A stretch of DNA of 64,000 nucleotides from Linanthus parryae. Lineage: Eukaryota > Streptophyta > Magnoliopsida > Ericales > Polemoniaceae. Shown here piece by piece: positions 23,401 to 33,646 of this stretch. The stretch lies in NCBI GenBank assembly GCA_023055425.1, contig JALGPY010000002.1:46764321-46828320 (forward strand). The letters are read 5' to 3'. The position numbers and the translations under genes were made by a program. Below the pieces are notes generated by a model, which was not told the origin of the DNA, ran no database searches, and saw only the letters and a program-made list of their open reading frames with translations. Position 1 is the stretch's first letter. Every line of letters begins with the position of its first letter.

Positions 23401-23630
23401 TGTATATGTATATATATATATATATACATATACAAATCATATACATATATGTATATATACATATATATACATATATATATACACATATATATATATACAT
23501 ATATACATATATGTGTATATATATACATATATATATATATGTGTGTGTGTATATATATGTGTATATATATATATACACACACATGTTACATATGTGGAGA
23601 GAGACACACACACAGACATATATATAACTT
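23401..23630. repeat. (TA)n/(TATACA)n microsatellite
   Basis: About 200 bases of ATAT, ACAT and GTAT repeats, ending in GAGAGACACACACA. Self-complementary throughout. Open frames rich in Tyr, Ile and His here are artefacts of the repeat. Confidence 0.9.
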
Positions 23631-23798
23631 GTGTTCCATTGATCTCTCAATAATATCTAAAGAAAGTTGGGATTTTGTTTTTAATCACACATGGTTTTTT
23701 ATATGAAAATATTTGAAGAAGTTGGTCTTTAAGTAGTTTTTAGTTTGATATCAAAGAACACAAATCACAACCTAGTTAGTTGTGGTATGCCTCCTAGT

Positions 23799-24376
23799 TA
23801 GGGATGGTAATATGGTCCGATCCGATCTGATATCCGAGCGATCCGGGCTGAATGGATCGGATCTGAATCCGACCCAATTGAAAATGGATCGGATTTGGAT
23901 CTGGAAAGCCAGATCCGATCGGATTTGGATTTGGATTTGGATTTGGATCTAAGGGCAGATCCACCGGGTTCCGACCCGATCCGATCCGACGTATATGTGT
24001 GCTTTACAAATATATTCATATTAGCTCCCTACTTTCACTCCCAAGAAGAATACAATAGTAATTCCAACTTACAAAGCTATTTTTGTTGTGTTTTAGACTT
24101 CATAACTTGCGAACATGCCTTAGCATATGAAATAGTGTTTATTTTTTATGTTACTTTTAGTATTTAATTGCAAACCCAAGTCGGATCCGATTCGAATCCG
24201 ATCTGACCATGTACTACATGGATCTATGGATCGGATTTGGATCAGCTAGATAAAACCCGATCCGATCTGATCCGAATCCGGTGACGATCCGAACGGATCT
24301 GGATCCCATTTCTCCTAGTCGGATCTGGATCGGATCTAGCCTGATCCGATCCGAATCTGACCCGTTGCCATCCCTA
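23799..24376. mobile_element. hAT-type MITE with degenerate GGATCGGATTTGGAT interior
   Basis: 578 bp with TIRs starting TAGGGATGG, flanked by the perfect 8-bp duplication CTCCTAGT (23791-23798 and 24377-24384), diagnostic for hAT. The subterminal regions on both sides consist of degenerate GGATCGGAT, TTTGGAT and GATCCGA words in inverted orientation. No coding capacity. Confidence 0.88.
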
Positions 24377-24446
24377 CTCCTAGTTTTATTGTATGTGCAG
24401 TGTTGGAGTAGTTTGATATCAAAGAACACAAATCACAACATAGCCC

Positions 24447-25086
24447 TTAACACACCCCGTCTGCTTGAGACTCTTCATCGCTTCTCTGGCTTGCCGCGAC
24501 GTGTTTCCGGGCAGGAACTGTGACTTCAATTCCTCCTTGAAACTATCCCACGTTTCAATCTGTGACCGCCCTGCGATTTCATCCTTAGAAACTCGCGTAC
24601 GCCACCAAAGTTTAGCATCAGTTGCCTTGATGCCTTTGTTACCATTTCCTCATTCGACACCTTTGCTGCCGAAAAATACTCCTCCAAGTCTCACATAAAA
24701 TTTTCCACATCCTTCGCGTAACGTCCACCGTTGAATGGTTGTGGTTCAGGAGTTTTTCGAGTCATCCTGAATCGTTCTGTGCCATCTTGCGTTCCCACCA
24801 CTTGGCAAAGCAATCCCACTTCTGCCTTCACCACCTTGTGCTGGTCACCATATTTCTGAACGTCCTCGCGCAGTTCCTGCACGGCCTGCACGATACCGGT
24901 CGGTTATGCACGAAGATTGTCCACGTCTGCCACCAACGTTGTGTTTGCTGCACGAAGGGACTGGAAATCGGACTTCAACTCTGCAATCTCCTGAAGTAGA
25001 TTGATGTTCAGACCGTCCTCCAAGGGATCAAACAGCGTCACAATGCGAGACAACAGTTCAAGAATTTCGGCGTTTCTATCCGTCAT
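24447..25086 (-). pseudogene. Ty3/gypsy gag fragment
   Basis: The minus-strand frame from 25086 (MTDRNAEILELLSR) contains a coiled region, then RKTPEPQPFNGGRYAKDVEN, then DLEEYFSAAK, LWWRTRVSKDEI, and ETWDSFKEELKSQFLPGN near 24560-24490. This is the gag core of plant gypsy elements (capsid-like protein). In-frame stops follow DVDNLRA (near 24904) and VENFM (near 24691). It is cut off near 24447, and no protease or polymerase follows. Confidence 0.8.
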
Positions 25087-25115
25087 AGTTCGCTACTTCG
25101 GGCACTGATACAAGT

Positions 25116-25905
25116 TGTTACGGGTCAGATTTTGTGGTTCAATAATCTACACGGTATGGCACCAATGCTATCAAATTCGTTCTAACTTGGTTCAGCCGTT
25201 TTCTCTCCGTTAAATGGACCGTTAGTAGCGATGAGTGTTAGGGACGAAGGCAACGATATTGTGGGCTGAATTCTCTTGTTTTATCGAGACTTAAAAAGAT
25301 TTTTACAACCATGAAATCATGTCCAACTATCTTTCTATCTAAAGCCACGAAAATTACTTCTAAAATATAGCCAACATGGCGGTTTACATCAGTTACAAAC
25401 ATATTCAAAAACTGAAATTCAAATCTGCCAACCGTCCGTAATCGCCGCTGGAAGTAACCAATTGTCCAGTCCACTAAGCTGCTCCAATATGTTGTTGCTA
25501 CTGCATCCGTCTGCTGCTACAGCAACTTCGTTCCAAGCTGTGCACGATAAAAACCTGTTGTGCACGAATCTGTTGCATGACAATTCTGGCATCGTGCTTG
25601 CTCAGTCCACTGAACCGTGCACGATTCATCATGCTGGTCTGATGCTAATCAACCCGCTATGGAGCACGACCACCGGTAAGTCAATTTTACCAGCAAACCT
25701 GCATCAAGCCAACACGACAACCGTTCAAAAAGTCACATAAACTGGCCAAGGCACACAACCAAGGCAAGGCTAAGGCACGAAGCCAAAGCCACAACTCCCA
25801 TCGTTAAGTCTCCGTCTGATATGTCGTTAGTTCTTCGTTCATTTTTCTAGACCAACGTGCACGTCTAGCGAACCATCGTTAAGGCAACGAATCAGATGTG
25901 TAACA
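25116..25905 (-). repeat. 5' LTR of the truncated gypsy element
   Basis: A 790-bp segment begins TGTTACG and ends TGTAACA on the plus strand, giving short inverted ends with TG..CA. On the minus strand it is followed by ACTTGTATCAGTGCCCGAAG, a plausible primer-binding site, and then the gag start at 25086. No second LTR is present, so the element is truncated on the left. Confidence 0.6.
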
Positions 25906-26111
25906 ACAATATTCTACTACTAAAGACATGGAAGTTGGGGGACTCGACTACATCAGTAGGGTTTTCTGATTTTGAGGTCAGGGTTCAGATTAGTAATGTA
26001 AGTTCAACTCCGCTCAAGACTTGAAATAGCTAGTCTATTTCAAGGCCTTGAATCAGCTTTCAAAGCCTTGAAACTGACTGTGCTCTATATGCATGAACTA
26101 AGGGGGAGTTT

Positions 26112-27147
26112 ATGATCTTGATTCAACTCCAGAACTCGTGTGCATGATTAGCTGAAACTTGATGATGAAAGACAGTATTTTGACACACTTAACAACATAT
26201 AATATTATCTATTTGACTCAGTTTTACAGGGAAGTTTGTTTCCTATTTTTCAGGATTCGTTTCTTAACCTGAGTTTTGCAGGAAAGTAAATTATGTGATG
26301 AATTGATTCTGAGATCAATCCTGCTCTGTTTGGAAGTTTCCTAAAAGTTTTTCATACAATATCAAATCAGTATCATTGAAGATACTAATCAACTATCCGT
26401 TAGAGAAGCTCTTAGAGAAGTCAAAGCTAAAGCTACAATATACGGAAGTTTGTTATGAGAAGATCCAGAAGATCTGCATTTCAAACTACTCTATAAAAGA
26501 GGGAAAGCTGAAGCTATGCAACGGGACAAATAGAAGAGACACTAAAAAACATTCAAGGATTGATAAGAAACAAAGAAGCATATTCATTTCTCTCAATTCA
26601 AACCTCAGAAGAACACTGCATACTCACTGCATATTCAGTTCTAGTGTTCTTCTTTTCTGAACTTCATTTGTATATCATTTTGATAATACCTCTATTTATT
26701 ATTATCAAGGATTGTTCAAGGTGAACAATAGAGAATTCTTAGTTAATCAAATATCTAGAGCAGGTCCTAGATAGGTTAGTGAGAACCACAAGCTGTAACA
26801 GAGTAAGGCATCTCTCTGTGCTTTAGATCGAGGGCTTAGCTGTTGATTAATAAGAATTGAGTTGAAAATCCTGCAGGGACAAGATCCCTGAGTTAGGGAC
26901 GTAGATCCAAGTAAACTGAACTCTATATATCTTGTGTTTCTTGCATTTTCTTTTCAGTTCTATACTTAGTCTATTTCAAGGCCTTGAAATAGACTTATCT
27001 TTTTATACTTCAACTGTTTTCATTCCAAGGACTTGAAACTAATTTCAAGGCCTTGAATCACTTTACAAATCTTTTGAAACCACTCTTCTTGCAAGTTTTG
27101 CAAAAGTTGGCATACTCTATTCAACCCCCTCTAGAGTATTGATCATG
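26112..27147 (+). repeat. Probable Sirevirus-like copia LTR
   Basis: The tract AACTAAGGGGGAG at 26097-26109 looks like a copia polypurine tract. The right end has CTATTCAACCCCCTCTAGAG near 27118-27138, typical of the end of plant Sirevirus LTRs. Between lie an A/T-rich promoter-like part and several TTTCAAGGCCTTGAA palindromes (for example near 26037, 26972 and 27040). Without a partner LTR the borders are estimates. Confidence 0.5.
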
Positions 27148-28740
27148 TATTTTTACCTACTGTACCCCCCTTCAAGTAATATTCCTCTTCACTTGATTAT
27201 GAAGGAGACAAAGAAGATGATAATTGACTCCATAGGAGAGTTTCTGTATGTGGATGGGCAAATTGAGAGTGAAGACGGCGTAAATTACATCTTCCTAAAC
27301 CTCAAAATTCAACCCATAAAGCTTCACATACAGCAATACCCATACGATTTTGATGAACTATAAATCTAACTCATGTTGAAAAGCCATGATGTAATCCAAA
27401 AATTACTGAAATTGGTTACCGATTGATAGAGAATCGAATCCCGGTTTTGGGTCGTCTTTCTCTTCGGTTCCAGCCGTTAGGTAGCCGGACTTGGACCTTT
27501 CTGGGTTCTTCCGGACCCCTGGGGACGTGGGGGAGTCACCGGGAAGTAAGAAGATAAGCGGGGAAATTGGCGGCTGGGTTTCCCGTCGGGTCGGGCTTCC
27601 AGGTCTGATTCGGCGGTTCCTCGCCGCCGATGTAACTGGTGCTGTTTCTGCTCTGTTTCGCGACCAGAGAGGAGGGAGAGAGAGTCGGGGACAGAGAGGT
27701 AAGCCGAGAGAGATAGAGAGAGATTTAAGGAGAGGGTATGGGATGTGGTGGTGATTCCCGTCAGTGGTGGCCGCTAGTCGGCTTTTCTGGCCGACGGCCA
27801 CCACTGTTGCTGTTGTTTTCTTCTGGGTTCAAATAGGTCCGAGAGGGAGATACTGAAGGCGATGGAGAGAGGCTGGAGGTGATTATGGTGGTTTTAATGG
27901 AGGAGGAGGTGGTGGTGTTGGTGTCGGCAGTAGGGTGGTGTTGGGTGTTGTTGCTGCCTTTGTTTACTAAGAGGAAGAGGGAGGGATGCAGAGAGGTATG
28001 GAGATTGTCTTGGTGGTGAACAGAGAAGAGAGGTGTCAGTGGTGATGTTGTTGGTGATGGTGGTTGTGGTTGTGGTGGAGGTTGTGTGCTTCCCTGAGAA
28101 AGAAGAGGAAGAAGATGATAGAGGTGTTGGTTGTTTTGGAGGAGAAAACATAGGGGGAAGATGGGTTTTTATAGAGGAAAATGTAGAAGAAAAGAAGAAC
28201 TGGATATGATGGTCTTGTTGGGGGAATAAGGGGGATGAATCTAGTTGGTAGAGAGGGAGGGAGAGTTGAGAATGTTTCATACGGGTGAGAAGAGCGAGGA
28301 GTGGAAAAGAAAAGGATGGGTACCGGGTCGGGTTGGAGCGAAATACGGGTTTTGTATAAATATACGTATGATCATACCGGGTTTGGGTTGGGTTAGAAAT
28401 AAAATACGGGTCATACATATAACAATAACGGTTTATACTTTTATACGGACCGGGTATGATAAAATACGAATAGCTAACAAGTATCTAATACGTATATACA
28501 TACAAATATTTATTCTAAACTACAGTTACCTCGCCAACTATTCAATTTAGTTAATTTATAACTTCTGAAAACTACAACTGTACCACCAACCAATATTTAG
28601 TTAACTAATTTATATTTCTGAAACTATAACTACCTCCTCATTTTTCTAATATAATGGCTTTGAAATTTTGAAAATTATAATTAAAACCCTCGAAGTTTAT
28701 CAAAATCATTACATAACTTTCCTATATAAAATCGGGGTAT
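27148..28740. other. No recognised gene; GC-rich block then ACGGGT-rich low-complexity tract
   Basis: A 74-codon plus frame ends at 27363, unrecognised. Bases 27420-28330 are GC-rich with open frames on both strands (minus 27804-27403, 28418-27894) of low-complexity Pro/Ser/Thr composition, perhaps a decayed gene 5' end. From 28310 to 28450 short words such as ACCGGGT, ATACGGGT and GGGTTGGGT recur. Nothing firm. Confidence 0.4.
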
Positions 28741-28759
28741 TACAACATCGCTGCTGACT

Positions 28760-29524
28760 TCTGTAAATTAATCTTCTGACCTGAAGCATACTCATAATCT
28801 CGTGTAGAAGATGCTGTCATCCGCAAATAGGAGATGAGATTTCTCCGATCCACTCCTAGACGCCTTGCCTAGAGTAATAAGTTTATCCCTACCCGCTGCC
28901 ACAAGGGAATGTGATAAACATTCTATACAAATAAAAAAAATTTACGGCAAGAGGGGACATCCCTAGCGAAGACCCCGATGATGTATACATCGCCCATTGT
29001 TTCAAAATTTCGGACAAAATAAAAACTCGCCGTCGTAACACATCCCCTAATAGGATTAACAAATATTGTGCTAAACCCAACTAGTCAGCATAGAGCGTAG
29101 ATAGCACCACTCCACCCTATCGTACGCTTTGTTCATATCCGCTTTTAGTGCCATAAACCATGTTCTTCCATTCATTCGTGTAGTCATGGAATGACGAAAT
29201 TAGACAATTCTAAATAGTTTTCAAATTATTAGCAATAGCTTTGGAAACAATTTTATATATTACCGTTTATAGATTGATTGGTCTATAATCTTCCGGTCTT
29301 CTGGGCTGTCTTACCTTTGAGATAAGAACAATAAGTGTCTTGTTAAATTGCATGACATCACCACCATTATTGAGAACCCCCAAGCACGCTTCTGTGATCC
29401 GATCACTTACAACTGGCCAAAATTGTTGAAAAAACTTCGGTGGGAAGCCATTGACTCCAGGTGCTTTGTATGGTCCCAGATGTTCCAACGCAAACCAACT
29501 TTCAGCCGCTGTAAAAATGTGCAT
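28760..29524 (-). pseudogene. LINE reverse transcriptase fragment, minus strand
   Basis: The frame at 29524-29267 reads ALEHLGPYKAPGVNGFPPKF, VLNNGGDVMQFNKTLIVLI and PRRPEDYRPINL, the fingers part of a plant L1 reverse transcriptase. Degenerate RT sequence continues to about 28760 (a TWFMALKADMNKAYDRVEW-like stretch near 29150). Frameshifted and truncated. The upstream linker of the same kind of protein lies next to it in opposite orientation. Confidence 0.78.
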
Positions 29525-29599
29525 ATTTTTCCAGGGGCTCGTGTGTGTTATATTATTAATTCAACTTCGGACATCCACCGCTTCGAATTAATCTTGACC

Positions 29600-29985
29600 C
29601 AAGATATTCACGAGAAACGGCGAGGTAGAACAAAGCGATTTACTTTTGACGTGGACTGGTTGCAACACCAAGGAATACGTGACGTTGTTGATTCTAGTTG
29701 GTCGCGGGGAAGTTGGACGTGGAGGCTAAGCTCTGGCTCAAGCAGCGAGCACACTTTGGGTTTGGAGCAAACTAAGTGGTGGGCGAACCAACAACAAGAA
29801 GGACGGAGATCCGGTACCATATTCGGCAGCTTTTGGGACGACAACAAACTGTTGAAGTGGTCGAAAAACTTCGTTGTTTACGTGCCAATTACGGCGACAT
29901 TCTTCGGGAGGATGAGATACGTTGGTTCCTATGTGCCCATGTTAATTGGCTCGCTTTTGGTGATAAAATAGCCGTTACTTTGTTG
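29600..29985 (+). pseudogene. LINE ORF2 linker fragment, plus strand (inverted relative to the RT part)
   Basis: The plus strand reads RRGRTKRFTFDVDWLQHQG and then, after a frame change, LLGRQQTVEVVEKLRCLRAN and REDEIRWFLCAHVNWLAFGD, the segment between endonuclease and RT in plant L1 ORF2. It belongs upstream of the RT piece at 28760-29524 but runs the other way. Broken and not functional. Confidence 0.75.
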
Positions 29986-30362
29986 AGTTTTAAATGCTTC
30001 GATCAAAAATAGAAGTGTAATAAACTCAAATACTAGAGACACGATATTTACTAAATTTTGTGATGTTATAATGATTGGATTATTCAAAACCTCTTCATGA
30101 ACACCAAAATATTTAGTCAAACATAAACGAAGCAGACGAGTCCTAATACAAAACCTACCAGGATTCCACGCAATCAACATGACCAAGACCCAAAAATATC
30201 GCAAATGGTCATAATCAGAATATTTGTCCAAATGACTAAAAAAACTTGAATCCCCATTGGCCCACTTATGAGACAACCAAACTATATACCTTGTCGTAGC
30301 TGCTACACGCACACAATATAATTCCTCTTTGCCGTGATTTCTTTTAGTAGTACTCTTACTAG
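29986..30362. other. Unrecognised sequence
   Basis: A minus-strand frame (30312-29929) has aromatic-rich content near HKWANGDSSFFSHLDKYSDY but I do not recognise it. Otherwise no feature is seen. Confidence 0.3.
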
Positions 30363-30854
30363 CATAGTTTTAAAAACCGGACCGGACCGGCCGGTTCGAC
30401 CGGTTCGACCGGTGAACCGGCGGGTAACCGGTCCGGTTTGAGTATTAGACTGTACATGCAGAGAACTGGTCAAAACCGGTCAAAAACCGGCGGTTTTTCA
30501 CCGAACCGGTGAACCGGCCGGTTCTGACCGGTTTTGCCGGTTTTTGCACAAATGGTTGAAAACCCAGAAAAACATGAAGAAACCCAAAAAAACAGTCGAT
30601 TTTCCACCACCAGCGCCGCCACTGTCGAGCTATCGACGCTGCGAACGGAACCAACACCACCAAAAGTGGTAGATCATACAGATCTGGTACAAATTCGAAG
30701 GAGAAGAAGCAGGTGAAGAAGAGGAAGAAGTAGAGGAGAGCCGCTGCGGCGGGGTCGCAGAAAGAAGCCGTCTCCGTCATCTCCGTCGTCCTCGCCATCT
30801 TCTTCGTCTCCTCTCGGTCCGGCCACCTCTCTCCCTCTCTCACGCCGTTCTCTC

Positions 30855-30908
<54 letters not shown>

Positions 30909-31348
30909 GTCTTTCTCTCTTTCTCTCTCGTCTGCGTGTGTGCGTGGAAAACGAAAACAACTCACGGTGTTGACTTTTACAACAACCAGTAACTCATTTT
31001 TTGAACTTATCCAAGTGAAGGTTTTTTTTTTTCAAATCAAATGAATGTTTATCTAAAAACAAATATATATATATATATATATGTACATATATTTATATAG
31101 CTATTACAAAAAAATAAAAATTACAACACTATAAAAAATATGGAGAAAAAATTACAACAGTTAATGAGCTTCAAAAAAATTGAAACATTCTAGTATTTTT
31201 AGCTTTTTTTCACTGTGTTTATTATTTTTTATATAAAAAATAAAACATTTATATCATTATATAAACGTGCGATTGAACCGGTCCGACCGGTCCGACCATG
31301 AACCGGTGCCTCTCCGGTTCGATGGCCGGTCCGGTTTTTAAAACTTTT
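30363..31348. mobile_element. hAT-like non-autonomous element with ACCGG-rich ends
   Basis: 986 bp between copies of CTTACTAG (30355-30362 and 31349-31356), an 8-bp duplication. The ends share GTTTTAAAAACCGGACC in inverted orientation; the outermost four bases do not match well. Subterminal blocks are dense in ACCGGT, GACCGG and AACCGG words (30375-30540 and 31275-31340). The interior contains a (TC)n run at about 30861-30906 and AT-rich DNA. No transposase. Confidence 0.75.
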
Positions 31349-32509
31349 CTTACTAGAGAGTATCAACCTCCAAAATACCGCTACCTGCAAAGGGAATTTG
31401 AAGTGGTACCACCGCTGGCTCCCTATATGAATCCCTCTCCGTTGTCGCTATTCGCCTTCCTCTCCCATCACTCTCTCTTTGTCTCTCTTGTCCTCTAAAC
31501 CCTAGTTTTATTCTCTCTCGCTAAGCTCCGAATCGTCGGCCGTTTTGTTTGCAGAGCAGAGGAGGCAGCTCAACCGTCTCCTACACCAATGTGAGTCATG
31601 GATCAGTATATCAGAACAATGTTAGGGAGGTTTTCAACAATTTCGACCTTGTGCGCCCACTGTTCTTGAAATCAGAGTCTTCTCGCTCCATCATGAAGCG
31701 GATCTTGAATAGAGTCTCAAGGGTGAAGCCAAATGTAGATGCCAAGACTCAAGAAAGTACTTTTTACAAATCAATAGAGGATGTGCTGCAGAAAGATGAA
31801 GATTTCAAGAGGAAGGTTACTGTCATTAAAGATTTGCGTGAAATGACACGCAAGGTTCTGCATTTTTACATAGGAGATTTTCTTGATGAGTTGCCTGGAC
31901 TACTCGACTTTACAGTTTTCCTAACCTGAGCCCTCAACAGAAGAATGGTCTTCAAGAACTGACAAAGTCAAAGAACATATTCAAGATCAGTTCTGAAGGA
32001 TGTCTACTTTATGTGCACCCACATCTTGTTGGCATTTAGCACGTGACTCGGAAATTGAACAATCACATTAGTCAAGCTTGGATATGTAGCTTTAGTGGCA
32101 GAGTTATTGCAGATTTGGGCGGCTCGATGAAACCCCAAATCACGCTGCGATAGGCAAAAGCCCTTGGATGGGTCATGAATCGCGGAGGCAAAACCTTGTC
32201 TCCTCCATAGTCAATATTGTAGGCTGTGTTAGACTATATATTGAGGAATTTGATAGCAATTTTGATATAGCAAGTGAGAGAGTGAACAATTGCAGTAGAA
32301 CAAAGTAGCAGAGAGAATTGCATAGGTTACCTTGAGAGATTAGTTCTCTATCGCAAACACTGTAACCTTCTCTCATTTGTTCAGTGAAGCAGCACTCTTT
32401 GCACCGTGGATGTAGGCCATTTCTTGGGCTGAACCACATAAATACTTGTGTTCACTTTCTGCACTTGTTATCGCATATCCCAGTGGGTTCACCACATCCC
32501 ATGTAGCCC

Positions 32510-33042
32510 TCGAAGACAAGCCTGCTGACATGGAGGAATCCGACTGGACGAATTTGAATCGAATGGCATGTGGATCGATTCGTCTTTGCATCGCAAAGGA
32601 GCTGAAGTACTCTGTCATGATAGAAACCATGGCGAAAGCGTTATGGAAGAAGTTAAAAGACAAGTACATGATGAAAAGCATTCAGAATCGGTTGTACATG
32701 AAGAGGAAGTTGTTCCGTTTTCAGTACAAACAAGGTACGCGTATGGTGGATCATCTTAATGAGTTCAATAGGTTAACTGTGGATTTACTTAACCTGGATG
32801 AAGACGTTAAGGATGAGGATAAAGCAATGGTTTTGTTATGTTCCTTACCCGATGAGTATGATCACTTTGCAACAACCCTGCTCTATGGAAGAGATTCAAT
32901 CGCATATAAGGATGTGTCAGATGCATTAATGAATAATGAGTTCCGTAAAAAAGACAAGGAGATTCAAAATGATAGATCTGAAGTCTTGGTGGTAAGGAAT
33001 GGATCATATAACAAGAACCAATCGCATGGAGGAAAATATTGA
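32510..33042 (+). pseudogene. Copia Gag (UBN2 type), incomplete
   Basis: A frame of 198 codons runs 32446-33042, the first part being LTR. It reads MEESDWTNLNRMACGSIRLC, MIETMAKALWKKLKDKYMMK, LDEDVKDEDKAMVLLCSLPD and EYDHFATTLLYGRDSI, typical copia Gag. The N-terminus is missing. A zinc knuckle relic (KGHWKKDCP, about 33113-33139) follows a stop. Confidence 0.85.
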
Positions 33043-33163
33043 AGCAGAATGCTCTCCAAAGATGGTAAAAGAATCCCAGCAAAAGACGAGTGTTAATTTT
33101 TTTTTTTCCAGAAAGGGCACTGGAAGAAAGATTGCCCCGATTTGACGAACATCAAGGGACAAT

Positions 33164-33646
33164 ATGCAGACTCGGCACAAATCGCAGAAGATGATACAAA
33201 CTTTGTGCTTACTACCACATATAATAGCGCTCGACGAATGGATACTCGACTCTAGTTTTTCTCATCACATGTGCCAAGATAAAAGGATGTTCACCGATTT
33301 GGAATTGGGTTGCAGTGGTACAGTGTCAATGGGGAACAATATTGCATGCGAGAAGAAGGGAGTGGGCACAATTCAGCTCGAATTACATGACGGGAAGGTT
33401 CGACTATTGTCAAATGTATTGTACGTGCCCGGGTTGAAGAAGAACTTGATTTCCTTAGGCGCTCTAGAGGCCAAGGGTCTCAAGAACAGGTTGCAGGATG
33501 GGATTATCAAAATCGCAAGAGGTACTCGTATCATATTGCAGGGTATTCGAAAGAATAATCTATACCTTTTGCTGGGAATTACCAAAGTTGACCGAGTAGA
33601 AACAGTTGGTTCTGAAATTCCCAATGCACTCAGGATTTGGATCTAG
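33164..33646 (+). pseudogene. Copia aspartic protease region
   Basis: The frame includes EWILDSSFSHHMCQDKRMF, VSMGNNIACEKKGVGTIQL and VLYVPGLKKNLISLG. This is the usual protease plus pre-integrase part. The catalytic triplet usually D-S-G reads D-S-S here, which should damage activity. The frame stops at 33646 before integrase, and 33650-34260 is non-coding. Confidence 0.82.

Noticed and set aside
23202..23706. Open frames rich in Tyr, Ile and His on both strands
   Set aside because: They arise from the TA/CA/GT microsatellite and have no independent coding evidence.
26037..27060. TTTCAAGGCCTTGAA palindromes as regulatory operators
   Set aside because: They lie in and beside a copia LTR and have no further support for protein binding.
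27894..28418. Minus frame of 174 codons rich in Ser, Thr and Pro
   Set aside because: Low-complexity composition with no domain or start context; left as unrecognised sequence.
30445..30960. Minus frame of 171 codons with an Arg/Glu-rich stretch
   Set aside because: It crosses a TC microsatellite and ACCGG repeats inside the hAT-like element; no recognisable domain.
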